From Vibrio tasmaniensis 1F-187 (GTDB taxonomy: Bacteria > Pseudomonadota > Gammaproteobacteria > Enterobacterales > Vibrionaceae), in assembly GCF_000272405.2 (NCBI RefSeq), contig NZ_AJZM02000403.1, positions 1-5,178 of the forward strand: a stretch of 5,178 nucleotides of DNA, written 5' to 3'. Within the stretch, counting starts at the first letter, position 1; each line of letters begins with the position of its first letter. Under the pieces are notes generated by a model that was given only the letters and a program-made list of their open reading frames with translations, searched no databases and was not told the origin of the DNA. Below are positions 1 to 5,178 of this stretch, one piece after another. The position numbers were made by a program, and so were the translations under genes.

Positions 1-264
1 CCAGCCGAATTAGAAGGGCGGTTTTACGGTGGCGGTGTTCTAGAACTTGTTCCATCCGAGATTGAAAAGTTATATATACCAGTTGTTGAAGGGCTTGAAC
101 ATAATGTTGATGAACTTAATAAGTTGATCAAAGAAGGTCAAATAGAAAAAGTTATTCATCAACAAGGTTCGTTTATCTTAGATAAGCTTGGTTTTACTCA
201 AGAAGATAATGATAAGCTTGTAGATATATGGAAAAAGCTCAGAGACAGAAGGTTACGCAAGTAG
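1..264 (+). CDS. C-terminal end of an adenine-specific DNA methyltransferase (partial, 5' end outside window)
   Basis: Frame 1 is open from the first base to a TAG at 262-264, giving 87 residues with no start, so this is the tail of a longer gene. Residues 7-24, [18 protein letters not shown], followed by YIP, match the motif that closes the target-recognition part of Eco57I/N6_Mtase-type adenine methyltransferases (usual form: GR.YGGGVL.L.PSE...L.IP). The remainder is a charged helical tail ending RDRRLRK. Such enzymes move a methyl group from S-adenosylmethionine to adenine N6 within a specific DNA site, protecting host DNA from a partner nuclease. The catalytic motifs (DPPY/NPPY and the SAM-binding loop) must lie left of the window and cannot be checked. 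It converges on the Type IIG gene, which carries its own methyltransferase, so this one probably belongs to a separate restriction system. It could instead be a solitary methyltransferase or the tail of another Type IIG protein. Confidence 0.75.
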   Translation, partial: PAELEGRFYGGGVLELVPSEIEKLYIPVVEGLEHNVDELNKLIKEGQIEKVIHQQGSFILDKLGFTQEDNDKLVDIWKKLRDRRLRK

Positions 265-273
265 AAGTAAATC

Positions 274-305
274 AAATCAATGCAGCTAACACGCTGCATT
301 GATTT
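274..305. terminator. Bidirectional intrinsic terminator between converging genes
   Basis: Bases 274-286 (AAATCAATGCAGC) and 293-305 (GCTGCATTGATTT) are perfect inverted repeats of 13 bp around a 6-base loop (TAACAC). The GC-rich part of the stem is next to the loop. The AAAT/ATTT outer stem is followed on the + strand by TATAT, and on the - strand by TACTT. The hairpin starts 9 bases after the methyltransferase stop and ends 12 bases beyond the Type IIG stop on the opposite strand, the usual place for a terminator shared by converging genes. The U-tract is short and mixed on both sides, so efficiency is uncertain. Confidence 0.8.
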
Positions 306-317
306 TATATTGGACAC

Positions 318-3314
318 TTACAGGCTTTTGTAGAGTTCTTCCACTGTTGGAATCTCTGACTCTAAATCCCCCAAGTCAAAGAGGTTTTTAATAGAATCGT
401 CAATTTTGACTTTTTCTTGTTCAAATTGCCTTTCGAGGATGATTTTTTCTCTATCACCTGCTTTTTGAACTTGGCCATATAGTCTATTCAAAGACTGTTG
501 TTGTAAACTAATCTTATCGTGTGTTGCTTTCTCTTTTGGTTTTTCAAAATCAATAGTCGGGATAGGCATTCTCGTTTGAACCTTTGTCCCACGAGCGACA
601 AATCCACCTCTAAAAATCTCACCATAAATTGATGCAAACCACTCAAGATACTTTGATGTAAGAATTGCTTGGATATAATAGATAGAGTATTTAACGTCAT
701 TAGGAACGTTGACAATGCTATAACCCGCAGTTCCACCAGAAGAAACGAAAGTTCTATGATTATCAATGCTGTATTTATAACCATTGGATAGAACACCAAC
801 AATCAGCTTTTGGTCAACATCGCAGTTCTCTAATGCTTGGCTGCGTCCGTATCTGTACCATTCTTCAGGTCCTGTAGGATCGGGTTTAATTGAACGTTTA
901 TTATCATTCAGGTGAACTTTAACAACATGTAGAAACTCCAACAATTTCGGATAGTGACGTTTAAGATCATCGTATTTAATAAACTGAATTCTTTCGCCTA
1001 CTTTTTTATATGGATAAATAACAAATGAATTAGGCTCGACATCTTTATAACTATAAAAACTATCATCACCTGAGCGATTAGTTTCAAAATAAGGGCGAGT
1101 GAGTTCTTTTTCGATATGGTATTCAACATCATTATACTCGAAATATACAAATCCATTTTCAGATTTTATTTCTTTATGAATATAATATTTATTAGCACTT
1201 GTTTGAATGCCATTCGCTACGTTGTTTTTTCCTACGATCTCGCCTAGTGGCTCAGATTTTGAGAACATTCTATTCAAAATATCATTTGTTTTCTTTTCTA
1301 AAACCCAAGTATCAGAATCAAGTGAACTTGTTTGATATAAACTTGATAGAAATGATTTATCTTCACGAGTTAACCATTTTTTAAAGTCTTTTACTTCATA
1401 GAAAGAAAAGTCATCGTGATTTGATTTATTTAAAAACAATAAACAAGTGTAAGTTGTTTTGTTTTTAAATACTTGATGTGAACCAAAAGAAATGAATTTT
1501 GATAGATATTTGTTGTCGGCTAAAAGCTTCCGTAGATTTTTACCTGAACCTACCTTTATGAATTTAGAAGGTAGGATATAACCTAAATAACCGCCATCTT
1601 TAAGAACTTGCATTGAGCGTTCAACAAATAAAAAATATTTATCGAATTGTTTAAAGGCAGATTTATATTTCTTCTTATAAATGTCTAGCTCCTTATATGT
1701 CAACTGCTTCATATGTTCAGTTGCCATATAAGGTGGGTTGCCAACAATTACATCAAATTGGTAATTAGATAATTCAAAAGGATTTATCGAACAAATGTCA
1801 TCTTGTTTAACTTTGTCGCCACTATCAATCAAGCTATTACCAAACAATATATTTGTTTCTATTGCAGGAAGAATAGGCGTATTTTTTCCTATGGTTTCTT
1901 TCGTCTCGCCTTCGAGAAGCTTCAAAAGTAAACCAAAAGCACAAGCTTTTTTTGCGTTGTAATCTTTATCTATACCAAAGATACATTTGCAAAGAATTTC
2001 CTTTTTTACCTCAAACTTGAGTTTGTATGTATGTTCTGAAAGCTGTTGAAGCTTAGACTTGTCATGTTGTAAATAATAATCGACAAGAATATCTTGAAGA
2101 GATTGGAATACTTCAATGATGAACGCACCTGAACCACAAGCTATGTCAGCAAACTTAGAGTTTAAAATCTCAACATCTGATTTATCTTTACAGTATTCAA
2201 CAACCGTATTTCTAATTATTTCTTTTACTATATGGGTTGGAGTAGTAACAACATCCCGATCAATATGTTCTTCTTTAGGTTGAATCTGAACGTTTCCAAG
2301 TTCATCAACACGAACTTTCTCACTTAAGAATATTTCATAGATGTTACCTAAAATATCGGAAGAGAAGACAGAGAAAGAATATGTACTTTGAGGGAAGTAT
2401 AATTGTTCGATAATACTCCAAATACAAGATTTTGTGTTATTGATTAGTTCATCGATGTACTCTAGTGCAAATAATCCCGAATTATATTTCTTATCTGATG
2501 TTTTTAACTTATTGACTAAAGACTTAAAATCTTTTTCCTGTGCGAAGTGATAAAGAGTTTCATACTCTTCCAAGTCTCTATCTTCACAGACACGAAGAAA
2601 AACAATGCTATTAATGTAATTCTGAGCAAGGTCATTCAAATTTTCTTCTGAAAGTTTACTTTTTATTTGCAAAAACTCATTTGCAAGACGCAAACGCCAG
2701 TCGTTTATTTGTTTAAGAAATAGGTCATCAACACTAAACTTTAGTATCTTATTTTCAATTTCTGACCATTCATTTTCGAACTGACCAGTGTAAACACTTT
2801 CACGCCCAATCAGGTTGTTAATCTCATCAAACTTATCGACCAGTTCAGTGAAGTGATACAGTTTGATTCTAGAGTTTGATACTGAATCTGTTTCTTTTAC
2901 TTGGTTAGAGCAATCATAGATTGCTGTATATTCGAAGTTAGATAAGACAGAAATTTTCAACTTGGCGGTGAAACCATAACGCCTAACTTGTAGAGCAGGA
3001 TCGATAGCTTTTGATACATCGACACTAGGCTTTTTGGCTTCAAGAAAGAATTTACGTTCAGAAAATAGTCTAAAGGTATAATCAGGCTTTTTGGTGTTAT
3101 CGCCAGCTCTAGCCTTTAAACCCTCTTCAACTAACACTTCACGTTCGTTTGTCGGTTTTCCTGCTGCGTTAGTTATGTCCCAACCTAGTATTGAGAAGAG
3201 CTGATCCAAAAAATCAGTTCTTAGTTGAGTTTCGTTATATTTGGTAGAGCTATAATAATCAATATCATTTTGATATTTATCAACCAATGACTTTAATTGC
3301 GTTTTTTTATTCAT
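318..3314 (-). CDS. Single-chain Type IIG-like restriction-modification enzyme (nuclease, adenine methyltransferase and specificity domain)
   Basis: A complete 998-residue protein, the usual size for Eco57I/MmeI-like Type IIG enzymes, which recognise, methylate (adenine N6) and cut DNA with one chain. Residues 1-180 form the nuclease domain: a conserved-looking YNETQLRTDFL segment near 26-36, then PD at 77-78 and EAK at 92-94, a PD-(D/E)XK site with D78, E92 and K94. Residues 180-350 are mostly helical linker. The methyltransferase follows: TPTHIVKEII (359-367 region, motif X), DIACGSGAF at 390-398 (SAM-binding motif I), FGID at 446-449 (motif II) and NPPY at 526-529 (catalytic motif IV). Residues about 690-920 resemble a TaqI-type target-recognition domain, ending in RMPIP, and 930-975 look like a coiled coil. 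All catalytic motifs are intact, so it is predicted active. The start is supported by a ribosome site and by an 8-bp overlap with the upstream recombinase-like gene. Target sequence and cutting distance cannot be read from the sequence. Confidence 0.9.
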   Translation of the reverse strand: MNKKTQLKSLVDKYQNDIDYYSSTKYNETQLRTDFLDQLFSILGWDITNAAGKPTNEREVLVEEGLKARAGDNTKKPDYTFRLFSERKFFLEAKKPSVDVSKAIDPALQVRRYGFTAKLKISVLSNFEYTAIYDCSNQVKETDSVSNSRIKLYHFTELVDKFDEINNLIGRESVYTGQFENEWSEIENKILKFSVDDLFLKQINDWRLRLANEFLQIKSKLSEENLNDLAQNYINSIVFLRVCEDRDLEEYETLYHFAQEKDFKSLVNKLKTSDKKYNSGLFALEYIDELINNTKSCIWSIIEQLYFPQSTYSFSVFSSDILGNIYEIFLSEKVRVDELGNVQIQPKEEHIDRDVVTTPTHIVKEIIRNTVVEYCKDKSDVEILNSKFADIACGSGAFIIEVFQSLQDILVDYYLQHDKSKLQQLSEHTYKLKFEVKKEILCKCIFGIDKDYNAKKACAFGLLLKLLEGETKETIGKNTPILPAIETNILFGNSLIDSGDKVKQDDICSINPFELSNYQFDVIVGNPPYMATEHMKQLTYKELDIYKKKYKSAFKQFDKYFLFVERSMQVLKDGGYLGYILPSKFIKVGSGKNLRKLLADNKYLSKFISFGSHQVFKNKTTYTCLLFLNKSNHDDFSFYEVKDFKKWLTREDKSFLSSLYQTSSLDSDTWVLEKKTNDILNRMFSKSEPLGEIVGKNNVANGIQTSANKYYIHKEIKSENGFVYFEYNDVEYHIEKELTRPYFETNRSGDDSFYSYKDVEPNSFVIYPYKKVGERIQFIKYDDLKRHYPKLLEFLHVVKVHLNDNKRSIKPDPTGPEEWYRYGRSQALENCDVDQKLIVGVLSNGYKYSIDNHRTFVSSGGTAGYSIVNVPNDVKYSIYYIQAILTSKYLEWFASIYGEIFRGGFVARGTKVQTRMPIPTIDFEKPKEKATHDKISLQQQSLNRLYGQVQKAGDREKIILERQFEQEKVKIDDSIKNLFDLGDLESEIPTVEELYKSL

Positions 3315-4083
3315 TAATCATTCCACCAATCAACTCACATAATTCTTCATCATTTATAGAGAAATCTCTAAGTTTCTTTGAAGATATATGAATATTTTTA
3401 TTATTTAAAATTCTATTTAGATCTGACAATCGACTTCGAAAAGAGTCTAACGAGTACAATTCGCCACGTTGACTATAAAAAACCATATTATCTGGTAGTT
3501 CATTCCTTACTTTCTCTAATCTTGATGATCGCCTGTTAGACTTAACATAATTTTCTAATTTTTTTCTTAACTTATTGTCATATATTAGAGATAGTTCTTC
3601 TACTTTAAGTGCAATAATATCTTCAACTTTTAGCTGTTTCTCTCTCAAAGTGATTAGAAAAATCAACTTAAATTCGATAGAACATTTATTCAGCGTGTTT
3701 ATTTCAAAAAACAAGGTATTTGAGCTCAAATCCTTAAAAGAGTTTTCATCTACTACGTTTGAGAAAGTATGACGGATATCGGCCTTTTTCAGTTCTGTAT
3801 CTTGATTCAACCAAGTCATAAACCTAAAGCATAAATTGTAGTAAGCCTTAGCCGTGCTCGGCCTCAACTTCTTTGAGCTGACCAGGCAATGTAAATAGAC
3901 GGATAGAAAATCATCCACAAACTGCTGATTTAACTGATGTTGAGGATTGGAAGATACAAATTTATTAAGATGTTTTAGTGACCTAACATAAATTCCAAGG
4001 TCTTTTACTTTATTGTTAGTTTCCAACTCGCCTAACCACTTTTTCTGGTCGGAGCTTAAACTGATCATATGGTTAAGAGTCAT
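3307..4083 (-). CDS. Tyrosine-recombinase-like protein lacking the catalytic tyrosine
   Basis: 258 residues. Residues about 25-95 resemble the SAM-like core-binding domain of phage integrases: a helical region, then RPSTAKAYYNLCFRFMTWL at 74-92. The second half follows the catalytic fold in weak form: LITLREKQLKVEDIIALK (143-160) lines up with the family's TGLRISELLALK, giving R147 as the first catalytic arginine; ISSKKLRDFSI (233-243) lines up with the H-x-x-R box, with K236 in place of His and R239 kept; CELIGG (249-254) lines up with the LLGH segment. The chain then ends four residues later, so the third His/Trp and the tyrosine nucleophile are absent. As drawn it should bind DNA but not recombine it. 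It overlaps the Type IIG gene by 8 bp and is the likely first gene of that operon, so a regulator or accessory DNA-binding subunit is an inference. No strong ribosome site precedes ATG 4083; an in-frame TAA 15 bases upstream excludes a longer ATG start, while Met6 (4068) is an alternative. Very AT-rich (about 22% GC in three sampled lines). Confidence 0.6.
   Translation of the reverse strand: MTLNHMISLSSDQKKWLGELETNNKVKDLGIYVRSLKHLNKFVSSNPQHQLNQQFVDDFLSVYLHCLVSSKKLRPSTAKAYYNLCFRFMTWLNQDTELKKADIRHTFSNVVDENSFKDLSSNTLFFEINTLNKCSIEFKLIFLITLREKQLKVEDIIALKVEELSLIYDNKLRKKLENYVKSNRRSSRLEKVRNELPDNMVFYSQRGELYSLDSFRSRLSDLNRILNNKNIHISSKKLRDFSINDEELCELIGGMINE
3322..3327 (-). promoter_or_regulatory. Ribosome binding site of the Type IIG gene, inside the upstream gene
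   Basis: On the - strand GGTGGA lies 7 bases before the ATG at 3314, a good Shine-Dalgarno distance. It sits inside the last codons of the recombinase-like gene, whose TAA (3309-3307) falls just past the Type IIG ATG in the overlap ATGAATAA. Ribosomes finishing the first gene would therefore be next to the second start, which supports both the chosen start and translational coupling. Confidence 0.6.
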
Positions 4084-4085
4084 TT

Positions 4086-4229
4086 CTAACGGGTTTTAAC
4101 TAGGTTACTGTTGTCGGGGTCATGATCTTGAAGTGTCTCATACCATACTCGAGTTATGTCATAATTTTTATCTAAAATGCGGTTAGTCGAAAGCTGAATG
4201 TGATCTAAATCAAAATTAGCTAGCGCGTT
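4086..4229 (-). other. Start-less 47-codon open frame ending two bases before the recombinase-like gene
   Basis: Between TGA (4232-4230) and TAG (4088-4086) the - strand has 47 sense codons that read like a soluble protein end, with segments such as ITRVWYETLQDHDPDNSNLV. There is no ATG, GTG or TTG in the frame. An ATG at 4233 lies in a neighbouring frame (ATG AAA CGC GCT AGC TAA), and a one-base shift after it would join it to this frame. This may be a decayed gene end, a short leader with a non-standard start, or chance: 47 open codons in AT-rich DNA is not rare. No family recognised. Confidence 0.2.
4196..4217. promoter_or_regulatory. Possible CRP (cAMP receptor protein) binding site
   Basis: TGTGA-TCTAAA-TCAAA at 4199-4214 fits the CRP half-site pattern TGTGA-N6-TCACA with one mismatch in the core, and 18 of the 22 positions match the consensus as I know it. 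Its centre (4206.5) is about 123 bases upstream of the recombinase-like start. If TATGGT at 4147-4142 is a -10 box, the centre would be near -71.5, an allowed class I activation position. No promoter was firmly identified and the site also lies inside the start-less open frame, so it could be coincidental. Confidence 0.3.
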
Positions 4230-4303
4230 TCATATGCACGCTACGGTGACAAATGTGCGTAAGCATTGATAAAACAAAGAATATCGAGCTGTTTCTTATA
4301 GTA

Positions 4304-4388
4304 AATACTGAATTAGGAAGAAGTTGCCCATACTTCTAGTTATTAATGGAGCGCTAATGTTCGATTTTTCGAAAATGGTAATTGTCCA
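4304..4388. repeat. Direct repeat, left copy (repeat A1)
   Basis: This 85-bp stretch aligns without gaps to 5076-5160 at an offset of 772 bp, with 67 of 85 bases identical by hand count (79%). The best conserved blocks are AATACTGA.TTAGGAAG, CCCATACTT.TAGTTATT, GCTAATGT.CGA and TAATTGTCCA. Weaker similarity (GCTGT...TTAT) continues about 20 bases left of the block. The copy lies just past the 3' end of the DUF2913-like gene, while the partner lies upstream of its start, so the gene is enclosed by the pair. Confidence 0.8.
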
Positions 4389-4400
4389 TTTTCGGAAAAT
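4364..4400. repeat. Strong hairpin at the right side of repeat A1
   Basis: Bases 4364-4378 pair with 4386-4400 over 15 positions (14 Watson-Crick and one T-G), around the 7-base loop TAATTGT. The innermost nine pairs (CGAAAATGG / CCATTTTCG) are perfect. It lies about 30 bases beyond the stop of the DUF2913-like gene, but neither strand has a T-run after the stem, so it is not a standard intrinsic terminator. It could be a protein-binding palindrome, a recombination or transposition end, or an RNA-stabilising stem. Confidence 0.65.
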
Positions 4401-4430
4401 TGGGGGTTAAATTGTCGCTAGCCAGCTTTT

Positions 4431-5012
4431 TTAAGTAGGGTGTACTAAGATGTGGGCTTGATGTGTCTCGGCGTTCCACTCTTTCATTTCTGCAAGGAAT
4501 AGGCCGTGAGTATTAATCGAATTGATGAGATCTGGTGCACGCTCTAGTTGGATAAGCATCGATAGCGGGCTGACTTGTTTGTTTTCTTGGTCAAAACCGT
4601 GTTCGACTTGTTCCTCTAGCATATAAAGTATCCCAGGCTCAGCTTCATTGCCCTCCTCAAACAGTCTTGATTCGATACCCTCTACGTCATAAAGGTGTAC
4701 GAGTAGGTTATAAAGCTTCTCAGCACCGACGAGTTTGGTATGCTTCGACTGTGAATTAAGTTGATGCAGTTTCATTTCTAGGTTCCCACCTTTTTTCCTT
4801 GCTACGCTGAGCATCAGTTTGATGTCTTTTTTGATATTCGATAACGACTTATCGTTGAGCTTTGGCTTAAGGTACTTTATCAGTATGTCATTGCGTGATG
4901 TTACTGGAACAAAACGGGGAGATGCGGATACCTGACACAGCAAATGAAGCAGGGCGTGGGTAATGATGTTGTGAAGGTTGTGGTAGTAGTCAAAGTCTCG
5001 TTTGATTTGCAT
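4431..5012 (-). CDS. DUF2913-like protein of unknown function
   Basis: 193 residues, soluble, with no signal peptide or membrane segment. The sequence resembles DUF2913 proteins as I know them, a roughly 200-residue family seen mostly in Vibrio and related gammaproteobacteria; no function is established to my knowledge. Recognisable parts are the helical N-terminus NIITHALLHLLCQVS (15-29), FVPVTSRNDILIKYLKPKL (34-52), a basic helix KKDIKLMLSVARKKGGNLE (61-79), the acidic block RLFEEGNEAEPGILYMLEE (116-134) and the end EWNAETHQAHILV (178-190). The ATG at 5012 is the first standard start in frame, but no Shine-Dalgarno precedes it and the frame stays open upstream to about 5080 without ATG, GTG or TTG, so the true start is uncertain. 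Three sampled lines are 46% GC, well above the neighbouring operon. It is enclosed by the direct repeats at 4304-4388 and 5076-5160, hinting that gene plus repeat form a duplicated or mobile unit. A link to the restriction operon is not shown. Confidence 0.65.
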   Translation of the reverse strand: MQIKRDFDYYHNLHNIITHALLHLLCQVSASPRFVPVTSRNDILIKYLKPKLNDKSLSNIKKDIKLMLSVARKKGGNLEMKLHQLNSQSKHTKLVGAEKLYNLLVHLYDVEGIESRLFEEGNEAEPGILYMLEEQVEHGFDQENKQVSPLSMLIQLERAPDLINSINTHGLFLAEMKEWNAETHQAHILVHPT

Positions 5013-5075
5013 AGCCAGGGTAGCGTTGTGGGTCGGTCTTGAAGATATGGGGGCTTGCTGTGTTTTATCAACCGT

Positions 5076-5160
5076 AATACTGAGTTAGGAAGTGGTTTCC
5101 CATACTTTTAGTTATTCATGATTTGCTAATGTCCGAACTAACTAAACTGATAATTGTCCA
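5076..5160. repeat. Direct repeat, right copy (repeat A2)
   Basis: Partner of the repeat at 4304-4388, same orientation, 772 bp away. It lies 64-148 bases upstream of the DUF2913-like ATG and so could contain that gene's promoter, though no good -35/-10 pair was found. In place of the 15-bp stem of the left copy it has a different, shorter inverted pair, AACTAAC (5136-5142) and GTTAGTT (5164-5170), with TAATTGTCCA conserved between the arms. The window ends 18 bases past the aligned block, so the right limit of the repeat is unknown. Confidence 0.75.
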
Positions 5161-5178
5161 AAGGTTAGTTTCAGTTAT

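Larger units (their letters stand above)
4084..4430. other. 347-bp gene-free region upstream of the restriction operon
   Basis: No convincing gene with a start is visible on either strand. The region holds, from the operon outward, a start-less open frame (4086-4229, - strand), a CRP-like palindrome (4196-4217), the left copy of the 772-bp-spaced repeat (4304-4388) and a strong hairpin (4364-4400). The promoter of the recombinase-like/Type IIG operon must lie here unless transcription enters from the DUF2913-like gene. I could not find a sigma-70 pair with both boxes good: TATGGT (- strand, 4147-4142) is a fair -10 without a fitting -35, and TATAAG near the repeat edge also lacks one. Confidence 0.5.

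Noticed and set aside
3302..3314. Programmed frameshift joining the recombinase-like protein to the Type IIG enzyme at the run of seven A residues (- strand).
   Set aside because: The TAA stop of the first gene comes before most of the A-run, and the second gene has its own ATG and ribosome site. Ordinary translational coupling explains the overlap.
4219..4243. Imperfect inverted repeat TAGCGCG...CACGCTA with nearby GCTAGC palindromes as an operator or attachment site.
   Set aside because: The stem is only about five clean pairs plus a mismatch, and GCTAGC also occurs near 4417 without context, so there is no support beyond chance.
4304..4388. The repeat as an integron attC (VCR-type) site.
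   Set aside because: No GTTRRRY/RYYYAAC core pair is present in the expected positions, and the sequence does not resemble Vibrio VCRs.
4364..4400. Hairpin as intrinsic terminator of the DUF2913-like gene.
   Set aside because: The position is suitable, but the - strand after the stem has no T-run.
4266..5071. An 11-bp inverted pair, TTGATAAAACA (4266-4276) and TGTTTTATCAA (5061-5071), flanking the DUF2913-like gene.
   Set aside because: It is short, AT-rich and placed differently relative to the two direct repeats, so it does not mark a consistent element boundary. A chance match is likely.

Overview
The window looks like an accessory (defence-island) segment of a gammaproteobacterial chromosome. 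Vibrionaceae is the most likely source: the base composition is AT-rich and the rightmost protein resembles the DUF2913 family, which I know mainly from Vibrio and relatives. This placement rests on family recognition and no search was run.

Layout: (1) Bases 1-264 (+) are the last 87 codons of an adenine-N6 DNA methyltransferase whose body lies to the left. (2) A perfect 13-bp hairpin at 274-305 sits between two converging genes and probably terminates both. (3) Bases 318-3314 (-) encode a complete 998-residue single-chain Type IIG-like restriction-modification enzyme: PD-(D/E)XK nuclease, helical linker, gamma-class adenine methyltransferase, TaqI-type target-recognition region and C-terminal coiled coil. 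(4) Bases 3307-4083 (-) encode a 258-residue protein with the layout of a tyrosine recombinase that stops before the catalytic tyrosine. Its end overlaps the start of the Type IIG gene by 8 bp, so the two probably form one translationally coupled operon. (5) Bases 4084-4430 hold no clear gene. They contain a start-less open frame, a CRP-like palindrome, one copy of a direct repeat and a strong hairpin. (6) Bases 4431-5012 (-) encode a DUF2913-like protein of unknown function. (7) A second, diverged copy of the repeat lies at 5076-5160 and the window ends just after it.

How the parts relate: the Type IIG enzyme should both cut and methylate its target, and no separate methyltransferase is needed for it. 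The converging methyltransferase at the left edge is probably part of a second restriction system. The recombinase-like protein is the most interesting element. It is tied to the restriction gene by overlap, keeps the DNA-binding layout and two arginine positions, but has no tyrosine nucleophile, which suggests a DNA-binding or regulatory partner and not an integrase. The DUF2913-like gene has a different base composition (about 46% GC in sampled lines, against about 22% and 37% for the recombinase-like and Type IIG genes). It lies inside a 772-bp unit bounded by direct repeats, so the restriction operon appears to abut a repeated, possibly cassette-like or tandemly duplicated, locus.
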